A stretch of DNA of 64,000 nucleotides from Candidatus Paralachnospira caecorum. GTDB lineage: Bacteria > Bacillota > Clostridia > Lachnospirales > Lachnospiraceae. The notes beneath the pieces were generated by a model. The model searched no databases, was not told where the DNA came from, and saw nothing but the letters and a program-made list of their open reading frames with translations. The stretch's first letter is position 1. Each line of letters opens with the position of its first letter. The stretch spans positions 1-64,000 of the forward strand of contig CAJFHG010000005.1 of assembly GCA_904379015.1 (NCBI GenBank), written 5' to 3'. This document shows, in pieces, positions 25,392 through 34,550 of the stretch. The position numbers and the translations under genes are program-made.

Positions 25392-26432
25392 ATGAAGGAC
25401 AGAAAAAAGAATACGATCATACGGATCAAAGGGCTGACCAAACGGTATGATACGGTTCTGGCCGTGGACAATCTGAGCCTGAATATCCGGGAAGGAGAGA
25501 TTTTCGGCCTGCTGGGTCCCAACGGCGCCGGGAAAACCACGACGACCCTGATGCTGCTGGGACTGACGGAGCCGTCTTCCGGGCAGGCCTTTATTGACGG
25601 GAACGACTGCACCAGGAATCCCATCGAAGTAAAAAAGACCGTGGGCTATCTGCCGGACAGCGTGGGATTTTATCCGGATCTGACGGGGCGGGAAAACCTG
25701 ATCTTTACCGGAATGCTCAACGGGCTGGACCGGGAGGAAAGTGGGCAGCGGGCAGAACGGCTGCTGGAGCGGGTCGGCATGTCCTATGCCGCGGACAGGA
25801 AGGCGGGCGGCTATTCGAGGGGCATGAAGCAGCGGCTTGGGATCGCCGATGTGCTGATGAAGGATCCGAAGGTGATCATCATGGATGAGCCGACCCTTGG
25901 AATCGATCCGGAAGGCATGCGGGAGCTGATCGCGCTGATCCGTGAGCTGTCTGTGGAGGACGGCAGGACGATCCTGATCTCCTCCCATCAGCTGTATCAG
26001 GTCCAGCAGATCTGCGACCGGGTCGGCATATTTGTCCAGGGGAGATTGATCGCCTGCGGGCAGATCGAGGAGCTGGGGCATCAGCTGGAAAGCGAGGGGC
26101 ACTATGAGCTGGAACTTTCAGCGTTCCCCGCGGACGAAGGTCTGAGGGCGGTGATCGAGGGCATAAGAGGAGTCGGCGGTCTTCAGGAAAAAGAAGAAAA
26201 AGGGAACTTCCGCGTAGAGGCGGACCGGGACATCCGGAGAGAGCTGACGGCCGGTCTGGCCGAAAATGGATATGCCATCCTTGAACTTCACCAGAAAGGC
26301 GGAGATCTGGATGAAATCTATCGGAGATATTTTGAAAAGGCAGGTGAACAAGATGAAATCTCAGGCGGCCGCAAAAAACGGAGCATTATCAAAGGCTTTT
26401 GGAGAAGAAAGGAGGGGACGCCGCGGGAGTAG
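25392..26432 (+). CDS. ABC transporter ATP-binding protein
   Basis: 346 residues. Walker A GPNGAGKTTTT, Q-loop region, signature YSRGMKQRLGIADVL and Walker B VIIMDEPTLGIDPEG are intact, and a ~100-residue C-terminal domain follows. The architecture is that of the NatA/CcmA-like export group. The frame opens at a GTG at 25386, but the ATG at 25392 has GGGAGGCGG at proper spacing. It should power the permease encoded next. Its last 80 bases overlap the permease gene. Confidence 0.93.
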   Translation: MKDRKKNTIIRIKGLTKRYDTVLAVDNLSLNIREGEIFGLLGPNGAGKTTTTLMLLGLTEPSSGQAFIDGNDCTRNPIEVKKTVGYLPDSVGFYPDLTGRENLIFTGMLNGLDREESGQRAERLLERVGMSYAADRKAGGYSRGMKQRLGIADVLMKDPKVIIMDEPTLGIDPEGMRELIALIRELSVEDGRTILISSHQLYQVQQICDRVGIFVQGRLIACGQIEELGHQLESEGHYELELSAFPADEGLRAVIEGIRGVGGLQEKEEKGNFRVEADRDIRRELTAGLAENGYAILELHQKGGDLDEIYRRYFEKAGEQDEISGGRKKRSIIKGFWRRKEGTPRE

Positions 26433-27354
26433 CGCCCTTTACAGAAAGGAACTGGCGGATCATTTGAGGAGCAGGCGTTTCTATATCATCCTGGCGCTCC
26501 TTCTGTTCACGACCACGGCCAGCCTGATCGGGGCGGCGTCCACCCTTGCCTCGTCGGAAACGGATAGTTCGGAATTTATGTTCCTGAGTCTTTTTACCAC
26601 CAGCTCCAGTTCCATCTATTCGATCGCTACCTTTATCGCGTTTCTGGGGCCCCTGGTGGGGATCACGCTGGGATTTGACGCCATCAGCAACGAACGGTCC
26701 CAGGGAACGCTGAATCGTCTGGCGGCCCAGCCCATTTACCGGGATTCCATTATCAACGCGAAGTTTCTGTCCGGAGCCACTGCGGTTTTTGTCGTCATGG
26801 CGGTGGTGGGACTGTATATTTCCGGCCTGGGACTGGCGCTTACGGGGCTTGAGCCGTCGGCGGAGGAGGCGTTTCGGGTCGTGATCTTCTTTCTGTTTTC
26901 CGGCGTTTATATATCGGTGTGGCTGGCACTGGCCATTATTTTTTCCGTGGTCTGCAGACACGCGGCTACGGCGGCCCTGGCCTGCATTTCCATCTGGCTG
27001 TTCCTCAGCATGTTCATGTCTCTGGTGGCCAGCGGGATCGCGAACTGGATCTATCCGCTGGAGGGAATGCAGATTTATACCAATCAGGTGAGCAATTATG
27101 AACTGCAGCTGGGGTTGAACCGGATCTCGCCCTATTATCTGTTCAGTGAGGCGGCATCCACCATACTGAATCCCGGTGTCCGTTCCATCGGTGTGGTCAC
27201 GCTGTCTCAGTATGAAGGAGCGGTGGCCTCCAGCCTTTCCCTGGGGCAGAGCCTGCTGCTGATCTGGCCTCATCTGGTGGGAATGATCGCCATTGCCATG
27301 GCAGGCTTCGCCATTTCCTATATCTGTTTTATGCGTCAGGAGATCAGAGCGTAA
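26353..27354 (+). CDS. ABC transporter permease (ABC-2 type)
   Basis: About 333 residues with six predicted membrane helices: FYIILALLLFTTTASLIGAA, IATFIAFLGPLVGITLGF, AVFVVMAVVGLYISGLGLAL and others. The segment LGFDAISNERSQGTLNRLAAQPI is typical of ABC-2 and NatB-type permeases, which export lipids, peptides, ions or drugs. The ATG at 26353 has AGGTGA upstream; an alternative ATG at 26311 with GGCGGAG is also possible. The gene overlaps the ATPase gene, supporting a single complex. The substrate is unknown. Confidence 0.88.
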   Translation: MKSQAAAKNGALSKAFGEERRGRRGSSALYRKELADHLRSRRFYIILALLLFTTTASLIGAASTLASSETDSSEFMFLSLFTTSSSSIYSIATFIAFLGPLVGITLGFDAISNERSQGTLNRLAAQPIYRDSIINAKFLSGATAVFVVMAVVGLYISGLGLALTGLEPSAEEAFRVVIFFLFSGVYISVWLALAIIFSVVCRHAATAALACISIWLFLSMFMSLVASGIANWIYPLEGMQIYTNQVSNYELQLGLNRISPYYLFSEAASTILNPGVRSIGVVTLSQYEGAVASSLSLGQSLLLIWPHLVGMIAIAMAGFAISYICFMRQEIRA

Positions 27355-27417
27355 CGGGGGCTTGTCAAAAGTCCTCCGGAACATGTAAAATAGCAGCAGA
27401 GAGAAGAGGTGTGTCTG

Positions 27418-27777
27418 TTGAGAGTGCTGATCGCGGAGGATGAAGTAGAGATTGCCAGAGCATTGAAGCTGCTGCTGATCACGGTCGGGCAGACCGTGCT
27501 GGACTGCGGGCGGTATGAGCTGGCGGGAGAAACGGATGTCCTGAGGCTGAATAAAAAGGAATATCAGCTGATGGAGCTGTTCATGAAGCATCCGGGGCAG
27601 GTGTTCTCAACGGAGCATCTGATGAAACAGGTGTGGGAGCTTGACACGGAAGCCGGTCCGGATGTGGTGTGGACCTATATGGGCTTTCTGCGCAGAAAGC
27701 TGAAGCAGGCCGGAGCGGATGTGGAGATCAGGACAGTCAGGGGAGCCGGCTATGCTCTGGAGGAACGGAAATGCTGA
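27418..27777 (+). CDS. Response-regulator DNA-binding domain with most of the receiver deleted
   Basis: The first ~18 residues (LRVLIAEDEVEIARALKLLL) are the start of an OmpR-type receiver. The sequence then jumps to the linker TVLDCGRYELAGETDVLRL and a complete winged helix (LNKKEYQLMELFM, WTYMGFLRRKLKQ, TVRGAGYALEE). About 100 residues, including the phosphoacceptor aspartate and the switch lysine, are absent in frame. The TTG at 27418 is the likely start (AGAAGAGG upstream). The gene still overlaps its kinase by ATGCTGA. It may act as a phosphorylation-independent regulator or be a decaying gene. Confidence 0.8.
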   Translation: MRVLIAEDEVEIARALKLLLITVGQTVLDCGRYELAGETDVLRLNKKEYQLMELFMKHPGQVFSTEHLMKQVWELDTEAGPDVVWTYMGFLRRKLKQAGADVEIRTVRGAGYALEERKC

Positions 27778-28991
27778 AAAAAATGAAATGGCGGTTCATT
27801 CTTTCCGCCATGGCTGCCATGACGGCAGTGGTGGCGGTCCTTCTGGCCGTCGTCAATCTGTGGAATTATAAGGAAACCACCCGGCGGGTGGATCAGATCC
27901 TGGCCGCTGTCATGGATGCGGAACAAACCGGAGGAGAGCCCTTCGCGGGCAGGGACTTTCCTCCGGAAACGTCGTTTACGGCCAGATTTTTTTCTGTCCG
28001 GACAGACGGGACAGAAGAAAGGACGGAGGTGATCCTGGACAATATTTCTTCCGTATCAGAAGAGGAGGCGCGGGAATACGCGCGGGAGGTCCTGGAAGAA
28101 GGAAAAAACTCGGGATATTATAAAAGCTACCGCTATCGGGCGGAAGAACAGGAGGGTGAGACAACGCTCCTGTTTTTGGATGTTTCCAATGAGCTGCAGT
28201 TTATACAGACTCTGCTGTTCAGCTCCTGTATTGTGGCGGCGGCGAGTCTGCTGTCTGTATTCGGTCTTCTGGCGATCTTTTCGGGCCGTGCCGTGGCGCC
28301 TTATGCCAGAAATATCGAACGGCAGAAACAGTTTATCACCGACGCGGGACATGAGATCAAGACGCCGCTCACTTCCATTTCCACCAGCGCCGACGTCCTG
28401 GCCATGGAGCAGGAGGACAATGAGTGGGTGAGGAATATAAAAAAACAGTCGGCGCGTCTGTCCCGGCTGGTGACGGATCTGGTCACCCTTTCCCGTCTGG
28501 ATGAGGAACGGCCCATTCCCGAACCCGTCCGCTTTTCTGTCAGCGATACAGCCTGGGAGATCGCGGAGCCCTTCGCCGCTCTGGCCCGGGCCAAGGAAAA
28601 ACGGTTTTCCTGCTCCATTGAGGAGGAGCTTTATATGACCGGCGACCAGGGTGTGATCCAGCAGATGTTTTCCATCCTTCTGGACAACGCGGTCCGATAT
28701 TCAGACGAAAAGGGCACTATTTATTTTCATGTATACGGAAGAAGAAAATATGTGGAGGCAGAGATTTTCAATACCTGCAGTCTGAAAGCGGATCTGGACG
28801 TAGAACGGCTGTTTGACCGGTTTTACCGTCCGGACAGGTCGAGAAACGCGCATACCGGCGGCACGGGGATCGGCCTTTCCATTGCCCGGGCGGCGGCGGA
28901 GGCCCACGGCGGAACGATCCGGGCAGAGTGCCGGAATCACAGCTCGCTTCTGTTCCATGTGACCCTTCCGGTTATGTTTAAAGAAAAATAA
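27771..28991 (+). CDS. Membrane sensor histidine kinase
   Basis: 406 residues. Membrane helices at about 9-30 and 148-171 enclose a ~115-residue outside domain. HisKA carries H194 (DAGHEIKTPLTSI), and HATPase carries QMFSILLDNAVRYSD and GGTGIGLSIARA. The G1 segment is atypical: between the N box and G2, where D-x-G-x-G is expected, the sequence reads AEIFNTCSLKADLDVERLF. The frame is open from 27669, but the ATG at 27771 overlaps the regulator stop. Its cognate regulator has no phosphoacceptor, so its output is unclear. Confidence 0.85.
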   Translation: MLKKMKWRFILSAMAAMTAVVAVLLAVVNLWNYKETTRRVDQILAAVMDAEQTGGEPFAGRDFPPETSFTARFFSVRTDGTEERTEVILDNISSVSEEEAREYAREVLEEGKNSGYYKSYRYRAEEQEGETTLLFLDVSNELQFIQTLLFSSCIVAAASLLSVFGLLAIFSGRAVAPYARNIERQKQFITDAGHEIKTPLTSISTSADVLAMEQEDNEWVRNIKKQSARLSRLVTDLVTLSRLDEERPIPEPVRFSVSDTAWEIAEPFAALARAKEKRFSCSIEEELYMTGDQGVIQQMFSILLDNAVRYSDEKGTIYFHVYGRRKYVEAEIFNTCSLKADLDVERLFDRFYRPDRSRNAHTGGTGIGLSIARAAAEAHGGTIRAECRNHSSLLFHVTLPVMFKEK

Positions 28992-29021
28992 TAATATCTT
29001 CTCGAAATTTTTCAGCTGGTA

Positions 29022-29038
29022 TGCTATACTATTATAAT
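29022..29038 (+). promoter_or_regulatory. Promoter -10 region of the cdaA operon
   Basis: TGCTATACT (extended -10, 29022-29030) is followed by TATAAT (29033-29038). No good -35 is visible. The first gene of the operon starts at 29069 with AAAGGAG upstream. Confidence 0.5.
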
Positions 29039-29068
29039 GTAATATGCCTGTACCAGGAAAGGAGCATT

Positions 29069-29497
29069 ATGGTCAACGAAGAACGCACAAAGCTGATGAC
29101 GAAAGCAGAGATCTTCAGAGTGAAGGAGGAACGGAACGCCCTGCGGATGAACCGCTTTTATAAGGGCGATTATATCGCATATGAAATGATCCGTTCAGCC
29201 ATCGCCTTTATTTTTGCCTTCGCGCTGCTTTTTGTGATGTGGGTTCTTTATTACGCGGAACCGCTGATGACCCAGAGGAGCGTGGAAGAGCTGGCGGGGC
29301 TCATGGCGCGGGCGGGGATCAGCCTGCTGTGCCTGCTCGTCTGTTTTCTGGTGGCGGCATATTATGTATTCAAGCGGAAGTATATTCTGGCGCGCGATAA
29401 AATGAAAGAGTATCAGGCGGTTCTCAGACAGATCGGGCGGCTGTATGAAAAGGAGGCCGAAAAGGTCTGGAGAGAATCGGAGGGATTTAAGGAATGA
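29069..29497 (+). CDS. Membrane protein of unknown function at head of the cdaA operon
   Basis: 142 residues with two hydrophobic segments (AIAFIFAFALLFVMWVLYY and AGISLLCLLVCFLVAAYYVF) and charged flanks including a coiled-coil-like C-terminus. The frame is open from 29021, but AAAGGAG fits the ATG at 29069. The gene overlaps the next by 4 bases (ATGA), so it is in the operon with cdaA. I recognise no family. Confidence 0.8.
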   Translation: MVNEERTKLMTKAEIFRVKEERNALRMNRFYKGDYIAYEMIRSAIAFIFAFALLFVMWVLYYAEPLMTQRSVEELAGLMARAGISLLCLLVCFLVAAYYVFKRKYILARDKMKEYQAVLRQIGRLYEKEAEKVWRESEGFKE

Positions 29498-30639
29498 CGA
29501 CACTTCTGGTCCTGCGGGAACGAATGAAAAAGGTTTATGCCCGGTACGGCGGGCATATCATCAAAATACTCCGGTTTCTTCTGATGCTGACGGTTTTTAT
29601 GGTGATCAATGAGTCTGTGGGCTATATGGAACGGCTGAACCATGTATGGCTGGCAGCCGCGCTGGCCTTTGTGTGCGCATTCCTTCCGTGGGGCGTGTCG
29701 GCTGCGCTGGCGGCGGTTTTCGTGCTGGCCCATCTGTACGCGGTCTCCCTGGAAGTCTTTTTCGTGGCGCTGGCGGTGTTTGTGCTGGCCTTCTGCCTGT
29801 ATTATATTTTCCGGCCGGGGGACAGTGTGATCCTGATTCTGATGCCGCTTATGTTTGTCTGCAATATTCCGCTGGTGATTCCTCTGGCCCTGGGGCTTGC
29901 GGCAACCGCCTTCAGCGTGATCCCCATGAGTTTCGGGATCATCATCTATTATATGCTGGATTATGTGCGGGATAATGTGGGGATCCTGGCTTCGTCAGGG
30001 ACGCTCTCCATGCCCGGGCGATATACCCAGATGATCAACGGCATCATCGGGAACAGGGAAATGTGGGTCATGGTGGCGGCCTGCTGCGTGACGCTGTTTG
30101 TTGTGTATATGATCAGGCGTCTGTCGGTCAGCCATGCCTGGAAGATCGCGATTGTCACGGGAACGCTGACCAATGTGCTGCTGCTGTTTGTGAGCGTGTT
30201 TGTGGTCGGCATCACGCTGCCGATCCTGCGGGTCATCCTCAACGCGTTCCTGGCGGCTGCCGTGGGGTTCGTGCTGGAGTTTTTCCTGTTCCATGTGGAT
30301 TATTCGCGGACAGAATATGTCCAATTTCAGGACGACGATTATTATTACTATGTGAAGGCGGTTCCGAAAATTGCCGTTACGCCTCCGGAGGTCACAGTGA
30401 CCAAGATCAATCCGAAAAACGAGGAGGAGGAAGGCAGAACAGTCAGGGTTCACAGAGAGCTGGGCAAGACGGCGAGGATCCTGACGGCGGAAAAAGACCT
30501 GGAAAAGACCAGGCGGATATTTAAGAGAAGAAAAAAGAAGGATTTGGAGGAAACCCAGGAGCTGAGTGACAGAACGCAGCCGCTGAAGAAAAATCCGGCG
30601 GCTGACAAGGGCGGGGAAGAACCGGGTGACAGATTATGA
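29494..30639 (+). CDS. Polytopic membrane protein in the cdaA operon
   Basis: 381 residues. About eight membrane helices in the first 270 residues, then a ~110-residue cytosolic tail that is highly basic (TRRIFKRRKKKDLEE). It overlaps both neighbours by 4 bases, so its product is likely made in step with CdaA. Similar proteins occur beside cdaA in related clostridia as I recall, but I know no function. The basic tail could contact nucleotides, nucleic acid or acidic phospholipids (inference). Confidence 0.8.
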   Translation: MTTLLVLRERMKKVYARYGGHIIKILRFLLMLTVFMVINESVGYMERLNHVWLAAALAFVCAFLPWGVSAALAAVFVLAHLYAVSLEVFFVALAVFVLAFCLYYIFRPGDSVILILMPLMFVCNIPLVIPLALGLAATAFSVIPMSFGIIIYYMLDYVRDNVGILASSGTLSMPGRYTQMINGIIGNREMWVMVAACCVTLFVVYMIRRLSVSHAWKIAIVTGTLTNVLLLFVSVFVVGITLPILRVILNAFLAAAVGFVLEFFLFHVDYSRTEYVQFQDDDYYYYVKAVPKIAVTPPEVTVTKINPKNEEEEGRTVRVHRELGKTARILTAEKDLEKTRRIFKRRKKKDLEETQELSDRTQPLKKNPAADKGGEEPGDRL

Positions 30640-31517
30640 CGGAATTGTTTCAGGCAATGAAAACCTATCTTTTGCAGAGCATCCCTGATATCAGGATCAC
30701 AGACGTGGTGGAGATGATCATCATCGCGGCAATCCTGTATAATGTCATGCTGTGGATTAAAAATACCAGGGCATGGGTGCTGCTGAAAGGACTTCTGGTA
30801 CTGTTCGCCTTTATTCTGCTGGCCTATCTGTTCAATATGGATACGATCCTCTGGCTGGCCGACAGGACGATCAATGTGGGCATTATCGCGGTCGTGATCA
30901 TTTTCCAGCCGGAGCTGAGGCGGGCGCTGGAGCAGCTGGGCCGCAACAAGATGCTGGGATTCCTTGTGTCAGAAAATGGAAAAATGGAAGAAAACCGGTT
31001 TTCCGACAAAACCGTCAACGAGATCGTTAGGGCAACCTTTGAGATGAGCAAGGTCAAAACAGGGGCCCTGATCGTGATCGAGCGGAAAACACCGCTGGCG
31101 GAATATGAGCGGACCGGGATCGTGGTGGACGGAGTGGTGACAAGCCAGCTGCTGCTGAATATTTTCGAGCATAATACGCCGCTCCATGACGGAGCCGTGA
31201 TCGTGCGGGGAAACAGGATTGCCGCGGCGACCTGTTATCTTCCTCTGTCAGATAATATGAGCATCAGCAAAGATCTGGGAACCAGACACCGGGCCGGACT
31301 GGGCGTCAGCGAGGTGACAGACAGCATTACCATCATTGTTTCCGAGGAGACGGGCGGCGTGTCTGTGGCCTATGACAGCGCGCTGAAACGGGGAATGGAT
31401 CCGGATGGGCTGAGAGCGGAACTCAGGAGGATCATTGAAGAAAACGAATCACCGGGGAAGCGCCGGCTGAAATTGTTGAAAGGATGGCAGAAGAATGAAA
31501 AAAAAGCTGACAAATAA
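30636..31517 (+). CDS. cdaA: Membrane diadenylate cyclase CdaA
   Basis: 293 residues. Three N-terminal membrane helices are followed by a DisA_N cyclase domain with the catalytic DGA (185-187) and RHR (217-219) motifs in LHDGAVIVRGN and GTRHRAGLG. It condenses two ATP into cyclic di-AMP, which controls potassium, osmolyte and cell-wall homeostasis in Firmicutes. It overlaps cdaR by 23 bases. In many Firmicutes glmM follows cdaR; here an HPr-like gene does. Confidence 0.97.
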   Translation: MTELFQAMKTYLLQSIPDIRITDVVEMIIIAAILYNVMLWIKNTRAWVLLKGLLVLFAFILLAYLFNMDTILWLADRTINVGIIAVVIIFQPELRRALEQLGRNKMLGFLVSENGKMEENRFSDKTVNEIVRATFEMSKVKTGALIVIERKTPLAEYERTGIVVDGVVTSQLLLNIFEHNTPLHDGAVIVRGNRIAAATCYLPLSDNMSISKDLGTRHRAGLGVSEVTDSITIIVSEETGGVSVAYDSALKRGMDPDGLRAELRRIIEENESPGKRRLKLLKGWQKNEKKADK

Positions 31518-32853
31518 TCTGCTGCTGAAAATAATTTCCGTGATTGCCGCCTTTCTTTTGTGGATGGTTGTCATCAACATAGACAATCCCACCGATACGT
31601 TTACGATATCCAATATACCGATTACAGTGCAGAATGAAAATGCGCTGACAGACAGCAATCTGACTTATGAGGTGGTGGGAGATGCCACCGCCAGCGTGGA
31701 AGTCACTGCCAGGCGGACGGACAGAAGACGGATTTCGGCAGATGATTTTGAGGCGACCATTGATCTGGGCGAAATCTATGCGGCTACGGGCTCTGTGGCC
31801 GTGAACATTTCCGTGGTGGATAACGGAAGCCTGATCCGGTCGTGGACGCAGATTACAAGAAGTGTGGAAGTGCATGTGGAGGAGATGCAGACCAGGGAGT
31901 TTGACATTGAAGTCATTCAGGCCGGTGAGCTGGAAAACAGCTATACGGTCAGCGGCATCGCCGTGTCTCCGGAAAAGGTGCGGGTGACGGCTCCGGAATC
32001 CATCATGGACCAGATCGACCACGCGGCGGTGCAGGTCAGCGTGGACGGCGCCACTGATAACATTTCAGCCTCGGGCGAGGTGAAATTCTACAGAGCGAAC
32101 GGGGAAGAACTGGAGATCACAGATGAGCGGGTCCAGGTCAGCACGGAGACGGCGGAGGTTTCTCTGACCGTGGTGCAGACCAATCAGATTCCCATTGTCG
32201 TGCAGGTGACCGGCCAGGATGATGTGGCGCAGGGATATAAATATATTACCTATCAATGTGAGACCCAGACCGTCGCGGTAACAGGAGCAAAGAGTCTGAT
32301 CGCCAATTTCGACAATATTACGCTGGAGGCGGATCTGACAGGCGCGTCGGGGAATATTACCAGAACCTACCGGATCAGTGATTATCTGCCGGAGGGACTT
32401 GAACTGGCGGAAGGACAGCCGGAGACAGTGGAGGTGGTATTCCAGGTCGAGCAGCTGGCGACCCGGAGCTTCCGGATCGACAGAGACCAGATCAATATGA
32501 CAGGAACCGATTCCAACCTTTCTTATCAGCTGGGTACGGACAATACGGTGACTGTGGTGCTGGAGGGTCTCAGTGAGGATCTGGAACAGGTGACAAACAA
32601 TGATATTTCTGTTACGATTGATGTGAGCGCCATTGACGGCGCCGGCGTTTATCAGATCGAGCCGGAGGTCACGGTGTCGGAAGCCTATGAATCGTATTTT
32701 GAGCTTTCCGCGGATACGGTTCAGGTAACCGTTACCTCGTCAGACAGCGGAACGGAGCCTTCGGGCTCCGCGCAGGCCAGTGAAAGCGAATCAGAAAGCA
32801 GTAGCACGGGCACGGAAACAGGCGGAGAACCGCAGAGTACAGAGCGGGAGTAA
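31495..32853 (+). CDS. cdaR: YbbR-domain protein CdaR, regulator of CdaA
   Basis: 452 residues. A single N-terminal membrane anchor (LLLKIISVIAAFLLWMVVIN) is followed by four YbbR-type repeats of about 85 residues and a Ser/Glu-rich tail. CdaR-type proteins sit outside the membrane and modulate CdaA. The start overlaps cdaA. The low-complexity C-terminal ~30 residues (SESESESSSTGTETGGE) look like a disordered tail. Confidence 0.93.
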   Translation: MKKKLTNNLLLKIISVIAAFLLWMVVINIDNPTDTFTISNIPITVQNENALTDSNLTYEVVGDATASVEVTARRTDRRRISADDFEATIDLGEIYAATGSVAVNISVVDNGSLIRSWTQITRSVEVHVEEMQTREFDIEVIQAGELENSYTVSGIAVSPEKVRVTAPESIMDQIDHAAVQVSVDGATDNISASGEVKFYRANGEELEITDERVQVSTETAEVSLTVVQTNQIPIVVQVTGQDDVAQGYKYITYQCETQTVAVTGAKSLIANFDNITLEADLTGASGNITRTYRISDYLPEGLELAEGQPETVEVVFQVEQLATRSFRIDRDQINMTGTDSNLSYQLGTDNTVTVVLEGLSEDLEQVTNNDISVTIDVSAIDGAGVYQIEPEVTVSEAYESYFELSADTVQVTVTSSDSGTEPSGSAQASESESESSSTGTETGGEPQSTERE

Positions 32854-32897
32854 TGGTTTCAGGAATTAATAAGAGAAAGTGAAACGGAGGGTTTAGT

Positions 32898-33161
32898 ATG
32901 GTAAGTGAGAAGGTAGTTTTGAAAAATCCGACCGGACTTCATCTGCGTCCGGCGGGAGTTCTTTGTAAGGAGGCAATGAACTACGCTTCTTCGATTACAT
33001 TTCGCTGCAACAATGTTACGGCGAATGCCAAAAGTGTGCTGAGCGTATTGGGAGCCTGCATCAAGACAGGCGATGAACTGGAATTCATCTGTGAAGGACC
33101 GGATGAAGAAGAGGCGCTCAAAGCGATCATCAATGTGGTAAAAAGCGGCCTGGGTGAATAA
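32898..33161 (+). CDS. HPr-family phosphocarrier protein
   Basis: 87 residues of HPr fold. The phosphohistidine motif reads GLHLRPAG (usual GLHARPA), and the regulatory serine region reads AKSVLSVLGACI. Normal length. It may be the PTS phosphocarrier or a Crh-like paralogue. The AACGGAGGG site is strong and the gene follows cdaR by 44 bases. The Leu and Gly around the active histidine are mild departures from typical ptsH, so a regulatory paralogue is possible. Confidence 0.85.
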   Translation: MVSEKVVLKNPTGLHLRPAGVLCKEAMNYASSITFRCNNVTANAKSVLSVLGACIKTGDELEFICEGPDEEEALKAIINVVKSGLGE

Positions 33162-33164
33162 GAC

Positions 33165-34496
33165 ATGAAAAAACATGACAATGGGGCGATCATTGTAAAT
33201 CTGGCAGTTTACATACTGGTGTATGTACTGGCCGCTGCGCTTGGCAGAACCGGAGAATATCTGTTTTCCGGTTCTGCTTTGCTTCTGCTGGCAGCCGGAG
33301 AGTATCTGTATTATTATAAAAAGCACCGTTCCCTGCTTCACATGGAAGCGGTTTTTTCTCTGTTCTGGACAGGGGGAGTGGGACTTTCTGCCATGAAGCT
33401 TTCCCGCCTGGCCCAGGAATGGGAAATCCTGTCCTGGATTTGCTTCTGCGGTGTCTATGTGGCCTTTATCTGCGGCTATGAATGGATCGGACCGGGGATC
33501 CGGTGGCCGGAAAAATGGAAGCTCAGAAAATGGACGGAGAGGAAGAAGCCGGATGATCAGGTGATGGCCAGGCGGCTGCTGGTCAGCATTTTCGCGGTGC
33601 TTCTGGTTTCTGTGGCCTGTTTCCTCCTGGAAGCGGCCTTTAAGGAGATCCCGCTGTTTTCTGATAAGCCCCACGCTTATTCTGAATTTCATCTGTCGGG
33701 GGTCCATTACTTTACGGTGAGCAGTATCTTTGTGCTGCCCCTTTCTGTTCTGTACAGGAAGATGAAAGGAAAACTCAGCAGGAGAGAATGGGTGGTTCTG
33801 GGAATCTGCTGCGCGGCCGCGCTGGCGATCCCGATTCTCTGCGTCTCCCGTTTCCAGCTGATGATGGCGGTGCTCCTTTCCGTCTGTGTGGTGATGGCAG
33901 TCTGGCCGGATATCAGGCTCCGGTATATCATCCTGGCGGTTGTGGTTCTGATCCCTGTGTATGTGGGACTGACAGTGGCCAGAAATCATGATGTGTCCTA
34001 TCTCAACGGCATTTTTGAGATGAAGAATGAGAATACGCCTATTTTTATCACCCAGCCGTATATGTACGTGGCCAATAACTATGACAACTTCAACTGTCTT
34101 GTGAAAGAGCTGCCGGCCCATACCTTCGGCCTGCGCCAGCTTTTTCCCGTATTTGCTCTGACAGGGCTGAAGTTCCTGGCGCCGGGGCTGGTGAATTTCC
34201 CGATTTACGTGACAAAGGAGGAACTGACGACCGTAACGCTCATATATGACGCGTATTATGATTTTGGCGTCGTCGGCGTGCTGCTGTTCGGGCTGATTTT
34301 GGGAACGGCATGCCGGAAGCTGTCGGATATGCAGAAAAGGAGCGGGAATCCCGTGTCCTGCCTCTTATACGCCCAGATCGCCATGTATCTGGTCTTTTCC
34401 TTCTTCACCACCTGGTTCAGCAATCCCACGACCTGGTTCTGGCTGGCCCTGACCGTTATAATTTATATTTATGTCGGATATAGACAGAAGGAATAA
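33165..34496 (+). CDS. Polytopic membrane protein resembling an O-antigen/oligosaccharide repeat polymerase (Wzy-like)
   Basis: 443 residues with about twelve predicted membrane helices and a large loop before the last ones. The topology and segments such as YDFGVVGVLLFGLILGTACRK resemble oligosaccharide repeat-unit polymerases, which join glycan units at the outer face of the membrane. No short motif proves this. It starts 3 bases after the HPr-like gene. The surface-glycan operon at 55-64 kb has no polymerase in view, so a functional link is possible (inference). Confidence 0.65.
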   Translation: MKKHDNGAIIVNLAVYILVYVLAAALGRTGEYLFSGSALLLLAAGEYLYYYKKHRSLLHMEAVFSLFWTGGVGLSAMKLSRLAQEWEILSWICFCGVYVAFICGYEWIGPGIRWPEKWKLRKWTERKKPDDQVMARRLLVSIFAVLLVSVACFLLEAAFKEIPLFSDKPHAYSEFHLSGVHYFTVSSIFVLPLSVLYRKMKGKLSRREWVVLGICCAAALAIPILCVSRFQLMMAVLLSVCVVMAVWPDIRLRYIILAVVVLIPVYVGLTVARNHDVSYLNGIFEMKNENTPIFITQPYMYVANNYDNFNCLVKELPAHTFGLRQLFPVFALTGLKFLAPGLVNFPIYVTKEELTTVTLIYDAYYDFGVVGVLLFGLILGTACRKLSDMQKRSGNPVSCLLYAQIAMYLVFSFFTTWFSNPTTWFWLALTVIIYIYVGYRQKE

Positions 34497-34515
34497 TCGG
34501 GAAAAGGATTGCCAA

Positions 34516-34544
34516 TTGTAATCTGAAATCCCCTGTGTTATAAT
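34516..34544 (+). promoter_or_regulatory. leuA promoter
   Basis: TTGTAA (34516-34521), 17 bases, TATAAT (34539-34544). Spacing is ideal. Transcription from here gives a ~215-base leader. Confidence 0.8.
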
Positions 34545-34550
34545 GAAACA

